From the NCBI RefSeq assembly GCF_036503815.1, contig NZ_AP027764.1, positions 2,232,001 through 2,296,000 of the forward strand: 64,000 nucleotides of DNA. Direction: 5' to 3'. A model generated the notes under the pieces. That model was not told the DNA's origin and made no database searches. It saw nothing but the letters and a program-made list of their open reading frames with translations. How positions within the stretch are numbered: position 1 is the stretch's first letter; each line of letters begins with the position of its first letter. This stretch comes from Escherichia coli (GTDB taxonomy: Bacteria; Pseudomonadota; Gammaproteobacteria; Enterobacterales; Enterobacteriaceae). Of the stretch, positions 17,433 to 25,435 are shown piece after piece. The position numbers were made by a program, and so were the translations under genes.

Positions 17433-19043
17433 TCAGTTGTCGCCTTTGAATACGGTTCCCGCAGGGAGCACTGGCGTTTTTTCCAGGGCTTCAACCGGTG
17501 TCTGCGGGAGATAATGTTCAACTTGATGAGCCGGAATGTCGGCGTAATCCTGTTTCAGCCAGCGAACAAATCCGCCGACTTTCACCAGTAAAATGGCGAG
17601 GAAGGGAAGGGCAGTGAGGACGACGGTAGTTTTCATTGTTTCCAGCGAAGCACCGGTAAACAAGATGGAAAGCGGGATCAGGGTGATCACCACGCACCAG
17701 AATAGGCGAAGACCACGGTCAGGGTCGTCACCTTCCTGAAGATTTCGCGTACTGGTCGCCGCCATAGTGTAGGCCACCGCATCCATATGCGAGGCAAGGA
17801 AAATAATCATCACGCCCAGGTATGCGGCGAGGAATAATTTACCGGCTGGCAATGACATCAGAACTTGTTGAACGGCAGTTTCACCGCCCAACGTTTCCAG
17901 CACCTGTGGGACGTTGATTACGCCATTGATAAACTGATGAATGGCATAGCTTTCCATTACGCCGAAGAAGAACCAGCAACCGACGGTGCTGCCGAGGATC
18001 AGTCCCCAGATAACTTCTTTAATCTTACGACCGCGCGAAACTCGGGTGACAAACATTGCTACGCCAGGGGTGTATGAGATCCACCACAGCCAGTAGAAAA
18101 CGGTCCAGTTGCGGGTAAATGAACCATCGCCAAGCGGATCGGTGAATAAGCTCATTTGCAGGAAGTTTTGCGTGGTCAGGCCGATGGCATTGATGATGCT
18201 GTTGGTAATAAATTCGGTTGGACCGACAATCAGCACCAGTAATGGCAGCAGGAACGCGCCCCAGCCAACCATTTTGCTTAGACGTTGCAAACCGTTGTTG
18301 ATACCAATCCACGAGCTTAGGCAAAAAATGCCGCCGGAAAGCAGAATCACAAATGCCTGTACGGTAAAGTTATCGGGTAAACCGGTCAGCGCGGAAAGCC
18401 CACGGGTAAAGGTTGCTGCGGTGACAACAAGGGAAATGGTCAGTGCGCCGACAGTGGCGATCAGGAACATCAAATCGACCAGTTTCCCCCACGGGCCTTG
18501 CGGGCGAACGCCGGTAATAGCAGCAATAATGCCGGAAAGGCTCAGCCCTTTATTTTTCCGCACATGAAAGTGATAAGCCATGATTAATGAGGCCAGCGTA
18601 TAAGTTGCCCAGGCGCTGATGCCCCAGTGGAAGAAGGAGTAGGGAACGCTAAATTCGAGTGCCTGTTGTGAACGCGGTGCGATATTTAATCCAGGCGTTT
18701 GATAATAATAGGCCCATTCAGCAACCCCCCAATAAAGCGTAGAAGAACCTAAACCGGCACAAATAAACATAAACAGCCAGGAGAGCGTGCTGTATTCCGG
18801 TTTTCCTTCGCCAAGACGAATATTGCCGTATTTACTGGTGGCTAAATAAATCACCAGTCCCATTGCCAGCAAAACCAATACCTGTACGGCGGAACCTAAC
18901 GTACGCGTAACAAAAGTGTATATTGCGTTGGCCGCGTCGGCCGATTGTTGTGGGAAAAGGCTTAATGCAGCTGCGATGAAAAGAATGGCCACCAGGCTGA
19001 TGCTTATCAACGGCACATCTTTTTTCTTAACATTGCTCATCAT
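17433..19043 (-). CDS. yeaV: YeaV, BCCT-family betaine/carnitine transporter
   Basis: 536 residues, twelve predicted membrane segments. BCCT signature around TM8: NWTVFYWLWWISYTPGVAMFVTRVSRGR, with the tryptophan-rich substrate box. Tandem ATGs at 19043 and 19040 follow GGAG; the full N terminus includes TM1, supporting this start. Lying before the carnitine oxygenase genes, it most likely imports carnitine, gamma-butyrobetaine or a relative; ion coupling cannot be read from the sequence. First gene of the yeaVWX group, downstream of dmlA. Confidence 0.94.
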   Translation of the reverse strand: MMSNVKKKDVPLISISLVAILFIAAALSLFPQQSADAANAIYTFVTRTLGSAVQVLVLLAMGLVIYLATSKYGNIRLGEGKPEYSTLSWLFMFICAGLGSSTLYWGVAEWAYYYQTPGLNIAPRSQQALEFSVPYSFFHWGISAWATYTLASLIMAYHFHVRKNKGLSLSGIIAAITGVRPQGPWGKLVDLMFLIATVGALTISLVVTAATFTRGLSALTGLPDNFTVQAFVILLSGGIFCLSSWIGINNGLQRLSKMVGWGAFLLPLLVLIVGPTEFITNSIINAIGLTTQNFLQMSLFTDPLGDGSFTRNWTVFYWLWWISYTPGVAMFVTRVSRGRKIKEVIWGLILGSTVGCWFFFGVMESYAIHQFINGVINVPQVLETLGGETAVQQVLMSLPAGKLFLAAYLGVMIIFLASHMDAVAYTMAATSTRNLQEGDDPDRGLRLFWCVVITLIPLSILFTGASLETMKTTVVLTALPFLAILLVKVGGFVRWLKQDYADIPAHQVEHYLPQTPVEALEKTPVLPAGTVFKGDN

Positions 19044-19243
19044 GAGTCATCTCCTGGGCATAAAAGCCCGCCTCTGGCTTTTGCCAGTTGTAATTATTTG
19101 CAGGGTATGAGTTGTATGTTGTGTTTAACAAATTGATTATTTACATGTTACATAAATTAAACAATTAAGAATACGGAAAGCCATAAAACACGAAACGGAA
19201 ACAATAAAAGGTGAAATGACGCAGGTTATTTACTGCAAAGAAC

Positions 19244-19273
19244 GAATAAAAAAACCGCGTCAGTGACGCGGTT
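19244..19273 (-). terminator. dmlA terminator
   Basis: Perfect 9-bp stem AACCGCGTC/GACGCGGTT (19253-19261, 19265-19273), 3-base loop, then a run of T on the minus strand. Strong intrinsic terminator 19 bases after the dmlA stop, so yeaV probably has its own promoter in the remaining ~200 bases. Confidence 0.88.
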
Positions 19274-19292
19274 CAAATAAACTGGTTTGACC

Positions 19293-20378
19293 TTAACGCA
19301 AAATAATTTTGCAAATCGCGTCGGCAACCTGTGGCGTGGTGGCATTGCCTTTCATATCAGGTGTTTTCGGCCCGTGAGCAATCACTTCTTCAATCGCGGC
19401 CAGAATACCGTTATGCGCTTGCTGGAAACGCTCATCGCCATTGCCGAGAAAATCGAGCATCATTGCACCGGCCCAAATCGTGGCGATAGGGTTAGCAATA
19501 TTTTTCCCGTAGATATCCGGCGCGGAACCGTGGACTGGCTCGAAGAGCGACGGGAAAGTGCGTTCCGGATTCAGGTTGGCGGATGGGGCAATGCCAATGG
19601 TGCCGGTGCAGGCCGGGCCAAGATCGGAAAGGATATCGCCAAACAAATTGGACGCCACTACCACATCGAAGCGTTCCGGCTGCATCACAAAACGTGCGCA
19701 GAGAATGTCAATATGCTGCTTGTCCCAGCGGATCTCCGGGTAATTCTCAGCCATTGCTTCCACTCGCTCATCCCAGTACGGCATGCTGATGGCTAAACCG
19801 TTCGATTTAGTGGCAGAAGTTAGCGTCTTACGTGGGCGGCTTTGCGCAAGTTCAAAGGCATAGCGCAAAATACGATCGACACCACGACGAGTAAATACCG
19901 ATTCCTGAATGACGACTTCATGCTCTGTACCTTCATTCACTCTACCGCCGAGCGAGGAATATTCGCCTTCGGTGTTTTCCCTGACCACGTAAAAATCGAT
20001 GTCGCCAGGCTGTTTTCCCGCCAGCGGGCAGGGAACGCCAGGAAAGAGACGAACCGGGCGCAGGTTGACGTACTGGTCGAACTCACGACGAAATTTCAGC
20101 AGCGAACCCCACAACGAAATATGGTCCGGAACGGTATCCGGCCAGCCGACGGCACCAAAATAGATGGCGTCGAAACGGCTAAGTTGCTCATGCCAGTCGT
20201 CCGGCATCATTTTACCGTGATGGCTGTAATACTCGCAGCTCGCCCACTCCATTTGCTCAAAACTCAAGGCGAAGCCCCAGCGCTCAGCGGCAGCCTGTAA
20301 CACGCGAATCCCTTCAGGAAGGACTTCTTTGCCAATCCCGTCTCCCGGGATCGCAGCAATACGCATCGTTTTCATCAT
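19293..20378 (-). CDS. dmlA: D-malate dehydrogenase (decarboxylating)
   Basis: 361 residues, isocitrate/isopropylmalate dehydrogenase family. Conserved IPGDGIGKEV at the N terminus, RENTEGEYSS (~132-141), and SNLFGDILSDLGPACTGTIGIAPSANLNP, the metal and NAD-binding segments. Converts D-malate to pyruvate and CO2 with NAD+; also acts on related 3-substituted malates. Divergently paired with its LysR activator dmlR across 102 bases. Neighbouring carnitine genes generate malic semialdehyde, one oxidation from malate. Confidence 0.96.
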   Translation of the reverse strand: MMKTMRIAAIPGDGIGKEVLPEGIRVLQAAAERWGFALSFEQMEWASCEYYSHHGKMMPDDWHEQLSRFDAIYFGAVGWPDTVPDHISLWGSLLKFRREFDQYVNLRPVRLFPGVPCPLAGKQPGDIDFYVVRENTEGEYSSLGGRVNEGTEHEVVIQESVFTRRGVDRILRYAFELAQSRPRKTLTSATKSNGLAISMPYWDERVEAMAENYPEIRWDKQHIDILCARFVMQPERFDVVVASNLFGDILSDLGPACTGTIGIAPSANLNPERTFPSLFEPVHGSAPDIYGKNIANPIATIWAGAMMLDFLGNGDERFQQAHNGILAAIEEVIAHGPKTPDMKGNATTPQVADAICKIILR

Positions 20379-20480
20379 TGGGTTCTCACTTCCTGACCAT
20401 CAAAATTGACAATACCCTCATCCTATAATTGACTGAAAAGGAATTAATCCCCGTAACTGGTGAAACATAAAACACGAATC

Positions 20481-21404
20481 ATGAATAATTTACCGCTGCT
20501 GAACGATTTGCGCGTCTTTATGCTGGTGGCTCGCCGGGCTGGTTTTGCTTCCGTGGCAGAAGAATTGGGCGTTTCACCGGCGTTCGTCAGCAAGCGCATC
20601 GCCTTGCTGGAGCAAACGCTAAACGTGGTGTTGTTACACCGTACCACCCGCCGCGTCACCATTACCGAAGAAGGAGAGCGGATTTATGAATGGGCGCAGC
20701 GGATTTTGCAGGATGTCGGTCAAATGATGGACGAACTTTCTGACGTGCGTCAGGTGCCGCAGGGGATGCTGCGTATTATCAGCAGCTTTGGTTTTGGACG
20801 ACAGGTAGTGGCTCCGGCGTTATCAGCGCTTGCGAAAGCGTATCCGCAACTGGAATTACGTTTTGATGTGGAAGACCGGTTGGTCGATTTGGTCAATGAA
20901 GGCGTCGATCTCGATATTCGCATTGGCGATGACATCGCCCCTAATTTAATCGCCCGCAAACTGGCGACCAATTACCGCATTCTCTGCGCGTCGCCGGAAT
21001 TTATTGCGCAACATGGCGCGCCGAAACATTTAACCGATCTTTCTGCATTGCCGTGCCTGGTCATTAAAGAGCGCGATCATCCTTTTGGTGTCTGGCAATT
21101 ACGCAATAAAGAAGGCCACCATGCGATTAAAGTTACCGGCCCACTGTCGTCTAATCATGGAGAAATTGTCCATCAGTGGTGTCTCGATGGGCAGGGGATT
21201 GCTCTGCGCTCCTGGTGGGATGTTAGCGAAAACATTGCCAGTGGTCATTTAGTACAAGTGCTACCGGAATATTACCAGCCAGCAAATGTCTGGGCCGTTT
21301 ATGTTTCAAGGCTGGCGACGTCAGCGAAAGTGCGGATAACGGTAGAATTTTTACGCCAGTATTTTGCCGAGCACTACCCGAATTTTTCACTGGACCACGC
21401 CTGA
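20481..21404 (+). CDS. dmlR: DmlR, LysR-type activator of dmlA
   Basis: 307 residues from MNNLPLLNDL; a GTG seven codons upstream is open but the chosen start matches the known protein. N-terminal winged helix (residues ~8-65, VAEELGVSPAFVSKRIALLEQTL) and a substrate-binding domain. Needed for D-malate growth in K-12. Divergent from dmlA, the usual LysR arrangement, so the 102-base shared region should contain its T-N11-A sites. Confidence 0.95.
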   Translation: MNNLPLLNDLRVFMLVARRAGFASVAEELGVSPAFVSKRIALLEQTLNVVLLHRTTRRVTITEEGERIYEWAQRILQDVGQMMDELSDVRQVPQGMLRIISSFGFGRQVVAPALSALAKAYPQLELRFDVEDRLVDLVNEGVDLDIRIGDDIAPNLIARKLATNYRILCASPEFIAQHGAPKHLTDLSALPCLVIKERDHPFGVWQLRNKEGHHAIKVTGPLSSNHGEIVHQWCLDGQGIALRSWWDVSENIASGHLVQVLPEYYQPANVWAVYVSRLATSAKVRITVEFLRQYFAEHYPNFSLDHA

Positions 21405-21530
21405 TTAATGATTCAATTATCGGGTTGATATCAGGTTAAACCCTGATTTTCTCCTTTCTAAGCCGCTAGAGATTGGTTAGCATATTCACCTTTAATCGCG
21501 CATGATCGATAGATAATTAAAGAGGTTAAT

Positions 21531-22169
21531 GTGTTCGCTGAATACGGGGTACTGAATTACTGGACCTATCTGGTTGGAGCCATTTTTATTGTGTTGGTGC
21601 CAGGGCCAAATACCCTGTTTGTACTCAAAAATAGCGTCAGTAGCGGTATCAAAGGCGGCTATCTTGCGGCCTGTGGCGTATTTATTGGCGATGCAGTATT
21701 GATGTTTCTGGCATGGGCCGGAGTGGCGACATTAATTAAAACCACCCCGATATTATTCAACATTGTACGTTATCTTGGTGCGTTTTATTTGCTCTACCTG
21801 GGGAGTAAAATTCTCTACGCGACCCTGAAGGGTAAAAATAGCGAGGTCAAATCCGACGAGCCCCAATACGGAGCCATCTTTAAGCGCGCGTTAATTTTGA
21901 GCCTGACTAATCCGAAAGCCATTTTGTTCTATGTGTCGTTTTTTGTACAGTTTATCGATGTTAATGCTCCACATACGGGAATTTCATTCTTTATTCTGGC
22001 GACGACGCTGGAACTGGTGAGTTTCTGCTATTTGAGCTTCCTGATTATTTCTGGTGCTTTTGTCACGCAGTACATACGTACCAAAAAGAAACTGGCTAAA
22101 GTGGGCAACTCACTGATTGGTTTGATGTTTGTGGGTTTCGCCGCCCGACTGGCGACGCTCCAGTCCTGA
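21531..22169 (+). CDS. leuE: LeuE, leucine exporter of the LysE/RhtB family
   Basis: 212 residues with a GTG start behind AAAGAGG. Six hydrophobic segments; the RhtB family motif VPGPNTLFVLKNS (~22-34) and LTNPKAILFYVSFF (~126-139) are clear. Exports leucine and some other amino acids; Lrp-regulated in K-12. Stands alone and ends in a GC-rich hairpin. Confidence 0.95.
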   Translation: MFAEYGVLNYWTYLVGAIFIVLVPGPNTLFVLKNSVSSGIKGGYLAACGVFIGDAVLMFLAWAGVATLIKTTPILFNIVRYLGAFYLLYLGSKILYATLKGKNSEVKSDEPQYGAIFKRALILSLTNPKAILFYVSFFVQFIDVNAPHTGISFFILATTLELVSFCYLSFLIISGAFVTQYIRTKKKLAKVGNSLIGLMFVGFAARLATLQS

Positions 22170-22176
22170 TGCATTC

Positions 22177-22198
22177 AGCCCGCGTTGTCGCGGGCTTC
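22177..22198 (+). terminator. leuE terminator hairpin
   Basis: AGCCCGCG and CGCGGGCT form a perfect 8-bp stem with TTGT loop 7 bases after the leuE stop. The following TTCCC is a weak U tract. Confidence 0.65.
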
Positions 22199-22252
22199 CC
22201 ACCTGTAATCCTCCCTGATTCTTCTCTGATACGGTGCTAAAAAGTAATCAAT

Positions 22253-22275
22253 AAATGGTATTTAAAATGCAAATT
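22253..22275 (+). promoter_or_regulatory. NsrR-type operator upstream of yeaR
   Basis: AAATGGTATTT-A-AAATGCAAATT fits the 11-1-11 NsrR palindrome well. yeaR-yoaG is known to respond to nitrate and nitric oxide through NarL and NsrR. The site lies 66-88 bases before the yeaR ATG, at a promoter position. Confidence 0.7.
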
Positions 22276-22341
22276 ATCAGGCGTACCCTGAAACGGCTGA
22301 AATAAACTGTTTTCAGCACATTCATCGAAGGAGGGAAAAGG

Positions 22342-22701
22342 ATGCTGCAAATCCCACAGAATTATATTCATACGCGCTCAACGCCTTTCTGGAATAAACA
22401 AACTGCGCCTGCCGGAATATTCGAACGTCATCTTGATAAAGGAACGCGCCCAGGGGTATACCCACGCCTTTCCGTTATGCATGGGGCGGTCAAATATCTC
22501 GGCTACGCTGATGAACACAGTGCAGAGCCTGATCAGGTGATCCTTATCGAAGCGGGGCAGTTTGCGGTGTTTCCGCCAGAAAAGTGGCACAACATTGAAG
22601 CCATGACTGACGACACTTATTTCAACATTGACTTCTTCGTTGCTCCTGAAGTCCTGATGGAAGGCGCGCAACAACGAAAAGTCATTCATAACGGGAAATG
22701 A
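22342..22701 (+). CDS. yeaR: YeaR, DUF1971 cupin-like protein
   Basis: 119 residues after a strong GGAGGG ribosome site. Single-domain beta-rich protein (DUF1971, TehB-like/cupin fold) with a conserved KWHNIEAMTDDTYFNIDFF segment; the family function is not known, though induction by nitrate and NO suggests a role under nitrosative conditions. Only 3 bases before yoaG, forming a two-gene operon. Confidence 0.93.
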   Translation: MLQIPQNYIHTRSTPFWNKQTAPAGIFERHLDKGTRPGVYPRLSVMHGAVKYLGYADEHSAEPDQVILIEAGQFAVFPPEKWHNIEAMTDDTYFNIDFFVAPEVLMEGAQQRKVIHNGK

Positions 22702-22704
22702 ATC

Positions 22705-22887
22705 ATGGGCAAAGCAACGTATACCGTGACCGTCACCAATAACAGTAATGGCGTTTCTGTCGATTATGAAACAGAGACGCCGATGACTTTGCTGGTGCCA
22801 GAAGTGGCGGCTGAAGTGATAAAAGATCTGGTGAATACCGTGCGTTCTTATGACACGGAAAACGAACATGATGTTTGTGGTTGGTAA
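22705..22887 (+). CDS. yoaG: YoaG, DUF1869 small protein
   Basis: 60 residues starting MGKATYTVTVTNNSNGVSV, predicted beta-beta-alpha, intertwined dimer in the known K-12 structure. No catalytic motif. Three bases after yeaR, so co-expressed under NarL/NsrR control. An ATGGCGCA/TGCGCCAT hairpin (22904-22924) follows and may end the transcript. Confidence 0.93.
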   Translation: MGKATYTVTVTNNSNGVSVDYETETPMTLLVPEVAAEVIKDLVNTVRSYDTENEHDVCGW

Positions 22888-23034
22888 TTATCACTGATCG
22901 TAGATGGCGCAATTTCTGCGCCATTGCAAAAAAATCCTCCGTGATGCTTGTCACAAATCTTGCCCTCCTGATGTTGTGCTATGCTTTTTATCAGCGACTA
23001 ACCCGCTAATGCAAAACAGATAAGTGAGGAAACA

Positions 23035-23283
23035 ATGGGCATTCTGTCATGGATTATTTTTGGGCTTATTGCCGGTATTCTGGCGAAGTGGATCATGCCA
23101 GGTAAAGATGGTGGTGGATTCTTTATGACTATCCTGCTGGGGATAGTCGGTGCCGTAGTCGGCGGATGGATCAGCACGCTGTTTGGCTTTGGTAAAGTCG
23201 ATGGCTTCAATTTTGGCAGCTTCGTGGTTGCCGTTATTGGCGCGATTGTCGTGCTGTTTATCTACAGAAAGATTAAAAGTTAA
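23035..23283 (+). CDS. yeaQ: YeaQ, GlsB/YeaQ/YmgE-family membrane protein
   Basis: 82 residues, three predicted membrane helices; glycine-rich GLIAGILAKWIMPGKDGGG motif typical of the transglycosylase-associated (GlsB/YeaQ/YmgE) family. No enzyme activity has been shown for the family; members are stress-induced. AGTGAGGAAAC precedes the ATG. Strong terminator follows. Confidence 0.93.
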   Translation: MGILSWIIFGLIAGILAKWIMPGKDGGGFFMTILLGIVGAVVGGWISTLFGFGKVDGFNFGSFVVAVIGAIVVLFIYRKIKS

Positions 23284-23297
23284 CGCTTAAATTGCAC

Positions 23298-23331
23298 AAA
23301 GGCTGCACACAGGCAGCCTTTGCTATTTTCT
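23298..23331 (+). terminator. yeaQ terminator
   Basis: Perfect 9-bp stem AAAGGCTGC/GCAGCCTTT (23298-23306, 23313-23321) followed by GCTATTTTC. It sits just past the 3' end of the convergent yoaJ gene and could serve both. Confidence 0.75.
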
Positions 23332-23341
23332 AGATGTGACG

Positions 23342-23416
23342 TTACCACCATCCCAGCTCAGTGCCGAGTACGACAATAATCGCCACACCCATCATAATAA
23401 TCGTTGTTTTTTTCAT
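23342..23416 (-). CDS. yoaJ: YoaJ, 24-residue membrane peptide
   Basis: Encodes MKKTTIIMMGVAIIVVLGTE and four more residues (LGWW), a single hydrophobic helix with a basic N terminus. Identical in character to the small protein YoaJ of K-12. It begins 2 bases after the yoaK stop, with GGGAGCATAAAG as a reasonable ribosome site lying within the end of yoaK. Confidence 0.88.
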   Translation of the reverse strand: MKKTTIIMMGVAIIVVLGTELGWW

Positions 23417-23418
23417 CT

Positions 23419-23517
23419 TTATGCTCCCGGGGCAGCATAGCCGCCAATAAAAAACCATGCTAAAAATACGACCGCTGTAATAAAGATTACAACCGGAAAA
23501 ATAATACCGATTCGCAT
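23419..23517 (-). CDS. yoaK: YoaK, 32-residue membrane peptide
   Basis: Encodes MRIGIIFPVVIFITAVVFLA and twelve further residues, a single-span membrane peptide. Known as a small protein in K-12. It starts 32 bases after the dgcP stop and 2 bases before yoaJ, making dgcP-yoaK-yoaJ a likely transcript; this raises the unproven idea that the peptides affect membrane-associated signalling. Confidence 0.88.
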   Translation of the reverse strand: MRIGIIFPVVIFITAVVFLAWFFIGGYAAPGA

Positions 23518-23549
23518 GTTATCACCAATCAAAAGGATGTGAATACGCC

Positions 23550-24575
23550 TCAGGAATGTAGCGCTGGATGCGCGACAAAAGGGGTTTTCTGTTTGTGTTT
23601 TTTCTCCTGATACATCGCGATATCGGCAGCATGCAGGGCGCTGTCTGCATCGGTCGTTTCAGGATCGACTTCTACTATGCCAAGACTGGCACCAGGATAA
23701 TACAAATCAACATCACCTAAGTGATATTCTCCGCGTATTTGCTGTTGAATACGTTCTCGCAGCGATGGAATATCTGCATTCTCATTGTTCAGTGAAACAA
23801 CCAAAAACTCATCACCGCCGAGACGACCAATAACTTCGCCATTTTGCTGGAGCGTATTAAGGCGCTCGCCAACCTGAATAAGAAACAGATCGCCACTATT
23901 ATGACCAAAACGATCATTGATTAATTTGAAGTTATCCAGATCGATAAATGCGATCATTATCTTATGGTTAAGATGCCTCGCAAGAGAAAACAGCGTCGTC
24001 AGGTTTTCAAAAATCGCCCGCCGATTCGGTAGCCCGGTTAACGAGTCGGTATACGATTGCGCAATCAGTGCGGCATTGGCTTCGCGCAGCTGTTCAACCA
24101 GCGCCTCTTTTTGAATATATTGTGCAATCAGTCCGGCGAATAACTGCAAAACCTGTTCCGCGCGTTCACTCCACTGGCGCTTCTCACTGCTGGCGGCGCA
24201 AAGCGTGCCATAGAATGATCCATCCGGTAAGTGAATTGGCGTGCTCAGAAATGTGGTGATGCCAAGATTTCGTGCCGCAATACAGTCGCCCCAACGGTCG
24301 GGGACTTCATCGCTGAAAAAGCAGTTTTCATCAATGGCGCGTTTGCATAACGAGTAATCCCACGAGACGGTAAAATTCTCCGGGATGTGCATTTTCTGGC
24401 TGTTACGGGCAAACATTATATGCTGCAGGCGCGCTTCGACATCCACTTTGGTCAGGTAGGTTGATTCCATATCAGTGACCATTTCCAGCATCTCCAGAAG
24501 CTGTCGGACCAGGCTTTCCAGTGACTGTTCTTTGGCAAGGGATTGCGAGACGCGGGCGATAATCTGATCTGACAC
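23550..24575 (-). CDS. dgcP: DgcP (YeaP), GAF-GGDEF diguanylate cyclase
   Basis: 341 residues from a GTG start (VSDQIIARV), the known start; 43 upstream codons are open but carry no domain. A GAF domain (~20-160) with a Cys-containing LCKRAIDENCFF segment precedes a GGDEF domain with intact RLGGDEF (active site) and no obvious RxxD inhibitory site at the usual position. Makes c-di-GMP from two GTP. Cytoplasmic; no membrane helix. Followed by yoaK-yoaJ. Confidence 0.95.
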   Translation of the reverse strand: MSDQIIARVSQSLAKEQSLESLVRQLLEMLEMVTDMESTYLTKVDVEARLQHIMFARNSQKMHIPENFTVSWDYSLCKRAIDENCFFSDEVPDRWGDCIAARNLGITTFLSTPIHLPDGSFYGTLCAASSEKRQWSERAEQVLQLFAGLIAQYIQKEALVEQLREANAALIAQSYTDSLTGLPNRRAIFENLTTLFSLARHLNHKIMIAFIDLDNFKLINDRFGHNSGDLFLIQVGERLNTLQQNGEVIGRLGGDEFLVVSLNNENADIPSLRERIQQQIRGEYHLGDVDLYYPGASLGIVEVDPETTDADSALHAADIAMYQEKKHKQKTPFVAHPALHS

Positions 24576-24757
24576 GAAACAACTCCAGGATACGGCGGGT
24601 AAATGCTGATTATTTAATCTTTGCAGGCATGATAAAACATCAACAACAAAGATGAAACAAGGCGTAATATGATTTGAGTGAATGTAATAAAAATAGTGCT
24701 GCAAAACAAAACGATACCGCGATACTCTAAGCTTGGATAAATATGTGAGATCAATAA

Positions 24758-25012
24758 ATGAAAATTATCAGTTTTGTTCTGCCTTGCTTGCTGGTCCTGG
24801 CTGGTTGTTCAACCCCTTCTCAGCCAGAAGCACCTAAACCGCCGCAGATTGGTATGGCAAATCCGGCGTCGGTCTATTGCCAGCAGAAGGGCGGGACGCT
24901 CATTCCTGTGCAGACAGCGCAAGGGGTCAGCAACAATTGCAAATTACCGGGCGGTGAAACGATTGATGAATGGGCATTGTGGCGACGGGACCATCCGGCT
25001 GGTGAAAAATAA
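24758..25012 (+). CDS. yoaF: YoaF, DUF333 outer-membrane lipoprotein
   Basis: 84 residues with a clear lipoprotein signal (MKIISFVLPCLLVLAGC, cleavage before Cys17). The body contains the DUF333 pattern: NPASVYCQQKGGTL and NCKLPGGETIDEWALWRRD. A family of small hemolysin-like lipoproteins of unknown function. It converges with yeaO. Confidence 0.92.
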   Translation: MKIISFVLPCLLVLAGCSTPSQPEAPKPPQIGMANPASVYCQQKGGTLIPVQTAQGVSNNCKLPGGETIDEWALWRRDHPAGEK

Positions 25013-25033
25013 CCGCCGGATGCTGCACTAAAA

Positions 25034-25381
25034 TCACAAGCTACGTAGCCAGTCGGCCAGCACCAGTGCATGGTTCTGCGTGGTGTTTTTTGCTGAGTAG
25101 AGCAGGGTTAGCGGCTGTTTTTTGGCGATGTCTGCCAGCCGCTTTCCTTCTTGCTCGTGTTGCGTCAGTTCTGCAAGATATTGCTCGCGAAAGGTTGCAA
25201 AATCGACGACTTCGCCGTGAAAGGCTTTGCGCAGTTCCGTTGACGGCGTGATTTCTTTATCCCACTCATCAAGGGCTAAATCGGTTTTTTTGATACCGCG
25301 TGGCCAGAGGCGGTCGACCAGTACGCGATAACCATCGCTCTGTTCAGCCGGATCATAAACGCGTTTGCACTGAATATTCAT
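25034..25381 (-). CDS. yeaO: YeaO, DUF488 protein
   Basis: 115 residues from MNIQCKRVYD (seven more open codons upstream rejected; GGGAGAAC lies before this ATG). Contains the family core DRLWPRGIKK and LLYSAKNTTQNHALVLADWL. Cytosolic, function unknown; the DUF488 fold includes a conserved Arg/Cys-like surface but no proven activity. 54 bases downstream of nimT, possibly co-transcribed. Confidence 0.92.
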   Translation of the reverse strand: MNIQCKRVYDPAEQSDGYRVLVDRLWPRGIKKTDLALDEWDKEITPSTELRKAFHGEVVDFATFREQYLAELTQHEQEGKRLADIAKKQPLTLLYSAKNTTQNHALVLADWLRSL

Positions 25382-25435
25382 CGTATTTGTTCTCCCTTTC
25401 ACGCATGATTTGTCACGTCACTATAGCACCGGATA

